The notes: generated by a model not told the origin, from the sequence alone. Positions 1 to 5,185 are shown, numbered from the stretch's first letter. The stretch: 5,198 nt of DNA from Porphyromonadaceae bacterium UBA4259 (GCA_002396125.1 DGWL01000070.1:1-5198), one strand, 5' to 3'. Numbers and translations: made by a program.

Positions 1-5
1 GCGGT

Positions 6-1547
6 ATGCGCCGGCTCTCATGCACTAGTATCATGGTGGGCAGGCTAGCCAGCACCGACGGCTCGGTGATGACCTCCCACACCTGCGACTCATGGTACCG
101 CACATGGATGACCATGACTCCGGCGCGCGACTATGAGCGCGACACCGTCACGGCAATCTACGACGGACGCATGCACACCACAGGCCCAGCCGATAGCACC
201 AAGCTCTATGTCAGGGGAACAATTCCACAGGCACGACACACCTATCGCTTCCTCGACACGGCCTACCCCTGCCTCAACGAAAAGCAACTGGCAATGGGCG
301 AGACCACCATTGGCGGCCGCGACACCCTGCGCAACAAGAAGGGGCTATTCATGATTGAGGAGTTGGCGCGAATCGCTCTGGAACGATGCACAACCGCTCG
401 CGAGGCAATTGCACTGATGGGCAAGCTCGCCGAGCAATATGGCTATGGCGACAGTGGCGAGTGTCTCACAGTTGCCGACCCGAGCGAGGTGTGGATATTT
501 GAAATCTTCGGTGCCGGTCCCAAGAAAGTGGGTGCCGTGTGGGCTGCTCAGCGCATCCCCGACGACGAGATAGCCGTCTCGGCCAACATCTCGCGCATCG
601 ACCGCATCGACTTGAGCGACCACGACCACTTCATGGCGTCGGCCAACGTCTTCGATCTCGCCCGCCAACTCAAGTTGTGGGATGGCAAGCAAGATTTCAG
701 TTTTTGGCGCGTGTACAGCGGCGGTAACTACATGAAAGAGACTAAGAACTATAGCGTGCGCGAATTCTATATTATGAACAAGTTGGCGCCATCATTGCAC
801 TTGAGCGACACAGTGGAGTGCTTGCCCGTGAGCGTCAAGCCCGACTCGCTGGTGAGCCCCGAGCAAGTGATGCAGTTACTTGGTTCCTACTATGAGGGCA
901 CCGACAAGAACTTGAGCGGTCGTCACCTCATCCCCAATCCCAAGCGCAAAGACAAGAAGGGCAACCTGGTGGAAAATGAGCCCGACAGTATCGTCTCGCC
1001 CTACAGCAACCCCTGGATGCGCCCCGACGAAATCAACATGTACTATGCCATGGGCGACTCGGCGATGAAAAACATTCGCACCGTGAGCGTACCATGGTGT
1101 GCCTACAGCACTGTAATACAACTACGCTCGTGGCTCCCCGACGAGGTGGGAGGAGTGGCATGGATGGCTCTTGACAACCCTGGCGAAAGCCCACGATTCC
1201 CAATCTTTGCCGGTACAACCGAGCTGCCAAGACTGCTGCAAGTGTGTGGTCAGCACAGCGACCGCGATGATGCAGCCCTGTGGCACTACCGCAAAGCTAA
1301 CCGCCTGGCCACCGTGCGCTGGGGCAAATTCCGCTCGCTCATAGAGCCGGCCCGCGACTACTTCGTGGAGAAGGGCTTCAGAGAGCTGCCCTACGTGGAG
1401 CAGATGTGGCAACAGCTCAACGAGAGCGACCCCAAGAAGGCGCAGACGATGCTCAACGGCTATGTGGCCGACTTCTTTGGCGCAACCATAGTGCGCTGGG
1501 ACGAGCTAGCCCGCGACCTGTGGCGACAAAACTGGACAGGGTTTTAA
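6..1547 (+). CDS. C69-family (PepD/U34-like) dipeptidase, N-terminus at window edge
   Basis: Predicted Ntn-hydrolase dipeptidase of MEROPS family C69, which cleaves dipeptides using an N-terminal cysteine freed by removal of the preceding residues. The family start is visible: C6-T-S-I-M-V-G, then ASTDGS (residues 15-20), with C6 (bases 21-23) as expected nucleophile. Further family-like blocks are NEKQLAMGETTIGGR (91-105), ADPSEVWIFEIFG (157-169) and AANISR-like SANISRIDR (192-200). The reading frame is complete to TAA. The true start is uncertain: only five bases precede ATG 6, and no upstream stop is visible. MRRLS could be a short propeptide, as in lactobacillar PepD, or a signal peptide may lie outside the window (exported Bacteroidota homologues usually have one). 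GC-rich codon use matches ychF and contrasts with the AT-rich genes next to it. It converges on the minus-strand operon, with 55 bases between stops. Family assignment is firm; substrate and location are inferred. Confidence 0.88.
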   Translation: MRRLSCTSIMVGRLASTDGSVMTSHTCDSWYRTWMTMTPARDYERDTVTAIYDGRMHTTGPADSTKLYVRGTIPQARHTYRFLDTAYPCLNEKQLAMGETTIGGRDTLRNKKGLFMIEELARIALERCTTAREAIALMGKLAEQYGYGDSGECLTVADPSEVWIFEIFGAGPKKVGAVWAAQRIPDDEIAVSANISRIDRIDLSDHDHFMASANVFDLARQLKLWDGKQDFSFWRVYSGGNYMKETKNYSVREFYIMNKLAPSLHLSDTVECLPVSVKPDSLVSPEQVMQLLGSYYEGTDKNLSGRHLIPNPKRKDKKGNLVENEPDSIVSPYSNPWMRPDEINMYYAMGDSAMKNIRTVSVPWCAYSTVIQLRSWLPDEVGGVAWMALDNPGESPRFPIFAGTTELPRLLQVCGQHSDRDDAALWHYRKANRLATVRWGKFRSLIEPARDYFVEKGFRELPYVEQMWQQLNESDPKKAQTMLNGYVADFFGATIVRWDELARDLWRQNWTGF

Positions 1548-1602
1548 ACGATAGAGGCAAACCACCGTCTGAATGAGTACAAACGCAAGTCCCGCGAGAT
1601 GC

Positions 1603-2787
1603 TCACATTCTACCAGTTTCTCTCCATTTTCCGTATTTAAAATAAGCATATAGAGCAATGATAGCATTAGTTTCGCTGTCATATGCTTTATCTAATACAT
1701 TAATGAATAATCTATCAGGATATTTTGAAATTCTACCACTATATACCTCTTTGCCGTCTTTATCTTTTATTCTCACATCTTTAAATTTTGTTCCTGAAAC
1801 CAAATTAGTCACCAATTCAGGATTAAGCATTCCTAACACACCAGGCTCCCACCAGTTGTTATCTATTGTATGTATGAAATCTGAAAGTGTTATCTTTTCA
1901 ATATCCACATTTTGATCCTCTGAATTTGAGGAGGGAATTGACGAAGAACTTGTATATGAAGAACTTAACCCTGAATAAGAAGAGTATGAACTTGATGCCC
2001 CTTTTCCACTACTGGGAAGCAACTTAAATAACCCATATGCAATTATGCCAGTTCCAACAAGTCCAATGGCCAAATCTTCTAAATCGCCTCTTTTATAAGT
2101 TGAAGAAGTATTTTCTGATGTATTAAGTTTGGTTGGAGACGCTGGGGTATGAACAACTAAAGTGGCATCATTATTAATGGGATTGACATCCATAGTGGCT
2201 TGGATAATATTATTAGGATTAAAGTAAAGATTATATCCCTTATGATTATAATCCAAAAAATCAATACTGCCTACTGGTCTTCCGTTTTGAAATGTCCCTT
2301 TAAAATATCTGAACAAACCGTGATCTTCAAAAAAACCAAAACCATCACCAGTTATATAACCTTTAGCATCAACCTGTCCAATCCATGCAACATCAAAAAG
2401 GGCAAATTTAGCATTTTCTAAGAGTTTATCTGGCAACACAACTTTTCCAATTTTATTAAGATTTGAATAATCAAATGACGGCAAAATTTTTTCAAGAATG
2501 AATTTAGGGTATTCGCTTCTTGGAAGGAATTGTAGGCTTACTATAGTTTCTGCTGGCTTGCCAAATTTATTCACAATTTTATATTCGAAAGAACCCAATA
2601 GCAAGTCTTTGGCTCTGGCATATTTTTCTACATCTTCCTGACTCAGCCATTTGCCCTTGGGGTTTATCATTTTGTATGTGTTCCCCTTGGATCTTCCATC
2701 TTTTAATGCCTGCTCAAAGAACTTATCCTGAGCATGGCTTTGCAGACAGCATAACAGAACTACTGCAATGAAACTTAAATACTTCAT
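1603..2787 (-). CDS. exported protein of unknown function: MORN-like stretch, one membrane segment, Ser/Tyr-rich linker
   Basis: No named family was recognised. Residues 1-19 form a signal peptide (hydrophobic SFIAVVLLCCL, cleavage likely at SHA|QD); the Cys pair does not form a lipobox, because Leu precedes it. Residues 21-235 are a soluble domain containing a MORN-like stretch, GDGFGF...YFKGTFQNGRPVG (147-173). Residues 239-257 (LAIGLVGTGIIAYGLFKLL) look like a membrane helix. Residues 259-289 are rich in Ser, with several Tyr, and probably a flexible linker. Residues 294-394 form a further compact-looking domain with NNWWEPG (310-316) and KDKDGKEVYSGRISKYPDRLF (341-361). If both the signal peptide and the helix are real, the C-terminal domain would lie in the cytoplasm. 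Its ATG shares one base with the stop of the upstream barrel gene (TAATG), indicating translational coupling. The gene is AT-rich, unlike its flanking genes, which suggests acquisition. Confidence is high for the gene, none for a specific function. Confidence 0.85.
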   Translation of the reverse strand: MKYLSFIAVVLLCCLQSHAQDKFFEQALKDGRSKGNTYKMINPKGKWLSQEDVEKYARAKDLLLGSFEYKIVNKFGKPAETIVSLQFLPRSEYPKFILEKILPSFDYSNLNKIGKVVLPDKLLENAKFALFDVAWIGQVDAKGYITGDGFGFFEDHGLFRYFKGTFQNGRPVGSIDFLDYNHKGYNLYFNPNNIIQATMDVNPINNDATLVVHTPASPTKLNTSENTSSTYKRGDLEDLAIGLVGTGIIAYGLFKLLPSSGKGASSSYSSYSGLSSSYTSSSSIPSSNSEDQNVDIEKITLSDFIHTIDNNWWEPGVLGMLNPELVTNLVSGTKFKDVRIKDKDGKEVYSGRISKYPDRLFINVLDKAYDSETNAIIALYAYFKYGKWRETGRM

Positions 2788-3461
2788 TAATACCTACTTT
2801 GATTATTATTTACAGCTCCGAGCGAAATTACCATTCCGACCTCCAAATCCCATTGAAAAGCCGTTAATAATCCAGATTTATCTTCAATTTTCTTATAGCC
2901 TAAATGAAAACGCCCATTAACTCCAGCATAAAGGCCAAAGTTATTTGTAATATATCCTTTAAGTTTGACTTTGGCAGCAGGTGCAAAACAAAGATTATGT
3001 ATTTGTCCACCTTTTAAAAAGGAAAAACCAGGACCAATTTGGAAGGGTAATTCAAAGCGTTCTCCTAGTGGTATGGCCAATCCATATAATACATTAAAAT
3101 CTATATCTGTTAGATTGTCGCCTGGAACAGGATTCGTAGTGAAGGACTCGGCATCTCCAGACACAACATAGTTATCAAGTTTTCCTCGACTGAAATCCAG
3201 CGCCACCACAAGGTATGAGCCAAACGCATTATTATTCAGACGGTTATCAAAACCCAAATGTACTCCCCATTGAGTCTTGTAATCAATCTTTAGTTTTACA
3301 TCATCAAACGATACTTTGATTTTCGTCTTACCTATAGGCAAATAACCACCATAAGCATTAAAAGCGACGCCCCCATCCTGTGCTCCTGCAAAAAAAGAAA
3401 AAAAGAGCAAACCTGTAATCAAGACAAACATACGTTTTGTAATCATAACTAAATAAATCAT
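2787..3461 (-). CDS. small predicted outer-membrane beta-barrel protein
   Basis: Predicted exported barrel of 224 residues. The N-terminus has a basic region (ITKR, 7-10) and a hydrophobic core (11-24), with cleavage likely at AGA|QD (27/28). The mature part is a series of amphipathic, Gly- and aromatic-rich strands joined by polar turns, at about 31-44, 59-74, 81-93, 119-133, 136-150, 158-190 and 202-215. This is compatible with a barrel of about eight strands of the type found widely as opacity-like or PorT-like proteins in Bacteroidota. I could not assign a named family. The start is ambiguous: ATG 3461 is preceded at five bases by GGGA, but Met6 (ATG at 3446) gives a more ordinary signal peptide. 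It is the first gene of a two-gene AT-rich operon and probably cooperates with the 394-residue protein. It could instead be a periplasmic beta-rich protein. There is a single Cys, at 158. Confidence 0.82.
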   Translation of the reverse strand: MIYLVMITKRMFVLITGLLFFSFFAGAQDGGVAFNAYGGYLPIGKTKIKVSFDDVKLKIDYKTQWGVHLGFDNRLNNNAFGSYLVVALDFSRGKLDNYVVSGDAESFTTNPVPGDNLTDIDFNVLYGLAIPLGERFELPFQIGPGFSFLKGGQIHNLCFAPAAKVKLKGYITNNFGLYAGVNGRFHLGYKKIEDKSGLLTAFQWDLEVGMVISLGAVNNNQSRY

Positions 3462-3500
3462 TTGTGTCCCATTAAAATCTTAGGACGTATAAAATTAGGT

Positions 3501-3544
3501 GGGTTCTATAAATTCGTTTTTTGAGCCGCGTGTGGACAGAACCC
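3501..3544. repeat. 7-bp inverted repeat with 30-base loop
   Basis: GGGTTCT (3501-3507) and AGAACCC (3538-3544) are perfect reverse complements. The loop contains GAGCC (3523-3527), which is complementary to GGCTC at 3563-3567 beyond the stem, so the two pairings interleave. The stretch lies upstream of the minus-strand operon and could be its structured leader, a small RNA, or the end of a lost insertion sequence. Confidence 0.5.
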
Positions 3545-3549
3545 TATTT

Positions 3550-3575
3550 GATCCTCACATGAGGCTCGTCTTTTT
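3550..3575 (+). terminator. weak candidate intrinsic terminator or hairpin
   Basis: CCTC (3553-3556) pairs with GAGG (3561-3564) around ACAT. After a T/C mismatch, GA (3550-3551) pairs with TC (3566-3567). The sequence GTC and then five T residues (3571-3575) and TTT (3578-3580) follow on the plus strand. The stem is short, and no plus-strand gene is seen upstream for it to terminate, unless a small RNA is made from about 3480-3575. Confidence 0.3.
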
Positions 3576-3581
3576 AATTTG

Positions 3582-3589
3582 CAAATTTA
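3582..3589 (-). promoter_or_regulatory. candidate -7 box for the minus-strand operon
   Basis: Read on the minus strand, bases 3589-3582 give TAAATTTG, a full match to the Bacteroidota -7 consensus TAnnTTTG. No convincing -33 TTTG lies about 20 bases upstream; that position falls at the C8/G8 tract. If used, the operon would have a leader of roughly 110 bases containing the inverted repeats at 3501-3567. In such AT-rich sequence a chance match is easy. Confidence 0.25.
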
Positions 3590-3608
3590 TATAATATTTC
3601 ACAATTTA

Positions 3609-3616
3609 CCCCCCCC
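3609..3616. repeat. C8 homopolymer tract in AT-rich DNA
   Basis: Eight consecutive C residues sit in otherwise AT-rich intergenic sequence, 20-27 bases upstream of the candidate minus-strand -7 box and about 60 bases before the winged-helix frame. Tracts of this kind are prone to slipped-strand length change and to sequencing error. Confidence 0.9.
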
Positions 3617-3642
3617 ATTTTGTTAATTAAGGTTAACGCGCG

Positions 3643-3677
3643 CAAGTCAAAGCAAATTTTTACTTTTCCTTGACTTG
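3643..3677. repeat. 8-bp perfect inverted repeat upstream of winged-helix frame
   Basis: CAAGTCAA (3643-3650) and TTGACTTG (3670-3677) are perfect reverse complements. The 19-base spacer also contains AAA/TTT (3654-3656 with 3664-3666) and a G-C pair that would extend the hairpin. The right arm covers the TTG proposed as start of the winged-helix frame. No T-run follows on either strand. Possible operator, element end or recombination hairpin. Confidence 0.65.
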
Positions 3678-3947
3678 TTAAAAGCGCACACTCGCAATTT
3701 AAGAAGAGAGGTTGAAGAATATAAAAAATCACAAGAAATTGACCCAATAAAAGCTGTTTCTGACCCGATAAAAGATCGTTTATTAGATGCTATTAGGCAT
3801 GACGGCAGTCTCACCTATGCGGAGTATGACTCATTGATGGGAGTGTCGCCGTCCACAATAAAGCGCCGCTTTAATGATATGAAAAAGAACGGGCGTATAT
3901 CCAGAATGGGAAGTAACAAAACTGGTCATTGGATAATAAATCAATAA
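3675..3947 (+). CDS. winged-helix DNA-binding fragment, probable 3' remnant of a larger regulator gene
   Basis: A 90-codon frame read from TTG at 3675; the frame is open back to 3627 with no ATG, and the first internal ATG is codon 55. Residues 1-35 are charged and probably helical. Residues 31-88 match a winged helix: a helix at DRLLDAIRHDG, the turn YAEYDSLMGVS, a recognition helix PSTIKRRFNDMKKNG, and a wing ending RMGSNKTGHWII. That recognition helix plus GSxKxGxW ending is, from general knowledge, characteristic of the C-terminal domain of AlbA_2/RecG-like ATP-binding regulators (COG2865) and of some Fic proteins. The lack of an ATG, of an upstream ribosome site and of the large N-terminal domains suggests a decayed 3' end of such a gene rather than an intact repressor. 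A genuine small TTG-started regulator of the surrounding inverted repeats is the alternative. The fold is fairly certain; status as an expressed gene is not. Confidence 0.5.
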   Translation: MLKAHTRNLRREVEEYKKSQEIDPIKAVSDPIKDRLLDAIRHDGSLTYAEYDSLMGVSPSTIKRRFNDMKKNGRISRMGSNKTGHWIINQ

Positions 3948-3952
3948 AGGAC

Positions 3953-3985
3953 AGTTAATGCGTATTACCGAAAAAAGCATTAACT
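3953..3985. repeat. 9-bp perfect inverted repeat downstream of winged-helix frame
   Basis: AGTTAATGC (3953-3961) and GCATTAACT (3977-3985) are perfect reverse complements separated by 15 bases. No T-run follows, so it is not an obvious intrinsic terminator. The left arm contains the ATG of the 31-codon frame; the right arm overlaps the candidate -7 box of ychF. It could act as an operator, as an RNA hairpin hiding the small start codon, or both. Confidence 0.7.
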
Positions 3986-3988
3986 TTG
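3955..3988 (+). promoter_or_regulatory. candidate Bacteroidota promoter for ychF
   Basis: TAACTTTG at 3981-3988 matches the Bacteroidota -7 consensus TAnnTTTG at all fixed positions. TTAATG at 3955-3960 is a weak -33 candidate with a 20-base spacer. Transcription would begin near 3994, giving a leader of roughly 90 bases before ychF. The two promoter elements coincide with the two arms of the inverted repeat at 3953-3985. Confidence 0.4.
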
Positions 3989-4053
3989 CAGGCGGAAATG
4001 ATGAGCGCGGCATGAGGCTTGACTCGTCACAACATCAACATTCATTAATTTAA
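3958..4053 (+). CDS. possible 31-codon small ORF after the winged-helix frame
   Basis: ATG at 3958 begins a 31-codon frame ending TAA at 4051-4053. It starts ten bases after the winged-helix stop, and AAAGGA (3946-3951) lies six bases before the ATG, an unusually good Shine-Dalgarno for this group. The product starts MRITEKSINFAGG and ends in a His/Gln-rich tail; no family was recognised. It could be the start of a lost downstream gene now joined to host DNA, a leader peptide for ychF, or chance. Its ATG lies inside a nine-base inverted-repeat arm (3953-3961) that could hide it in RNA. The short length argues for caution. Confidence 0.22.
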   Translation: MRITEKSINFAGGNDERGMRLDSSQHQHSLI

Positions 4054-4084
4054 AAACTCTACTAAAATCATATAACAACAAATT

Positions 4085-5185
4085 ATGGCACTTCAATGTG
4101 GTATTGTGGGACTTCCTAATGTGGGCAAGTCCACGCTGTTTAACTGCTTGTCGAACGCTAAGGCGCAATCGGCAAATTTTCCATTCTGCACTATCGAGCC
4201 CAATGTGGGCGTGATAACCGTACCCGATGAACGACTAAACCGGCTCGCCGAACTTGTGCATCCCGCCAAGATTGTCCCAACCACGGTTGAGATTGTCGAC
4301 ATTGCCGGACTGGTTAAAGGAGCCAGCCGCGGAGAGGGATTGGGCAACAAGTTCCTCGCCAACATTCGCGAGACCGACGCAATCATTCACGTGCTGCGAT
4401 GCTTCGACGATGATAACATCACTCACGTTGACGGCACAGTCGACCCCGTGCGTGATAAAGAAGTAATCGACACCGAGCTCCAGCTGCGCGACCTTGAGAC
4501 GGTTGAAGGACGCCTGCCACGCATCGCCAAGATGGCTGCTGCCGGCGACCGCGACGCCAAGGTGCAACTCGACGTGCTGAACCGCTACAAGGAGGTGCTG
4601 AGCCAAGGCAAGAGTGCCCGCAGCGTGCAACTCGAGAACAAAGATGAGGAACACGTGGCTCACGACTTGTTCCTGCTGACAAACAAGCCCGTTCTATATG
4701 TGTGCAACGTCGACGACGCCAGTGCCGCAAAAGGCAATGCCTATGTCGAGGCTGTGCGTCAAGCTGTTAAAGAAGAAAATGCCGAAATTCTGGTGGTTGC
4801 GGCACAAACCGAGAGCGACATTGCCGAACTCGAGACCTACGAGGAGCGGCAGATGTTCTTGCAGGAGATTGGGCTGGAGGAGAGCGGTGTGAACCGCCTC
4901 ATCAAGGCTGCCTACAAGTTGCTCAACCTTGAGACATTCCTCACCGCAGGCCCCAAGGAAGTGCGCGCATGGACCTATCGCAAGGGCAGCAAGGCTCCAC
5001 AATGCGCCGGTGTTATTCACACCGATTTTGAACGTGGTTTCATCCGTGCCGAGATTATCAAGTATGAGGACTACATCCACTATGGCAGCGAGGCTGCAGT
5101 GAAAGAAGCCGGCAAGATGCACATTGAGGGCAAGGACTACGTGTTCCAGGACGGCGACATCGTGGTGTTCCGTTTCAATGTGTAA
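4085..5185 (+). CDS. ychF: YchF/OLA1-type redox- and ribosome-associated NTPase
   Basis: Complete 366-residue YchF, the universally conserved Obg-related P-loop NTPase that binds ribosomes and is linked to stress and translation control; it acts in the cytoplasm. The G1 P-loop GLPNVGKST is at 9-17. The G3 DIAG is at 72-75, followed by hydrophobic Leu76 where Ras has its catalytic Gln, which defines the HAS-GTPase group. Switch II continues as GASRGEGLGNKFL (79-91). A helical arm spans about 125-195, and a C-terminal TGS domain about 282-365, ending FRFNV. The G4 position reads NVDD (208-211), where YchF/OLA1 proteins usually have NxxE. Length and ends fit the family exactly. The start ATG has no Shine-Dalgarno and is preceded by an A-rich leader, as is usual in Bacteroidota. 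GC-rich codon use indicates a resident host gene. A TAACTTTG box at 3981-3988 is a plausible promoter element. Confidence 0.98.
   Translation: MALQCGIVGLPNVGKSTLFNCLSNAKAQSANFPFCTIEPNVGVITVPDERLNRLAELVHPAKIVPTTVEIVDIAGLVKGASRGEGLGNKFLANIRETDAIIHVLRCFDDDNITHVDGTVDPVRDKEVIDTELQLRDLETVEGRLPRIAKMAAAGDRDAKVQLDVLNRYKEVLSQGKSARSVQLENKDEEHVAHDLFLLTNKPVLYVCNVDDASAAKGNAYVEAVRQAVKEENAEILVVAAQTESDIAELETYEERQMFLQEIGLEESGVNRLIKAAYKLLNLETFLTAGPKEVRAWTYRKGSKAPQCAGVIHTDFERGFIRAEIIKYEDYIHYGSEAAVKEAGKMHIEGKDYVFQDGDIVVFRFNV

Noticed and set aside
345..1412. Several minus-strand reading frames of 65-115 codons opposite the dipeptidase
   Set aside because: They lie wholly within a strongly supported gene, overlap each other, are rich in His, Val and Cys as expected of reverse-strand readings of GC-rich DNA, and match no family.
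1548..1602. Bidirectional terminator between the converging genes
   Set aside because: No stable hairpin followed by a T-run could be found on either strand in this gap.
1658..2421. Plus-strand frames of 73 and 85 codons inside the AT-rich gene
   Set aside because: They are opposite-strand readings of the 394-residue protein gene, with no ribosome site and low-complexity Leu/Ser/Ile content.
2728..2787. Lipoprotein signal in the 394-residue protein (Cys13-Cys14)
   Set aside because: The residue before each Cys is Leu or Cys, not Gly, Ala or Ser, and a standard SHA|Q cleavage site follows.
1603..3461. Type IX secretion sorting domain on either island protein
   Set aside because: Neither C-terminus has the usual Gly- and Lys-containing end domain; one ends TGRM and the other NNNQSRY.
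3498..3548. Possible tRNA fragment or tRNA attachment site, from GGTGGGTTCTATAAATTCG
   Set aside because: It only loosely resembles a T-arm; no acceptor stem, anticodon arm or CCA end can be drawn.
3643..3985. Complete IS200/IS605-like or miniature transposable element bounded by hairpins
   Set aside because: No transposase, target duplication or conserved cleavage site was seen; hairpin similarity alone is too weak, so it is listed only as an alternative.
4093..5122. Minus-strand and alternative-frame readings of up to 142 codons across ychF
   Set aside because: ychF covers the whole interval with all its motifs; the others are shadows with no recognisable domain or start signals.
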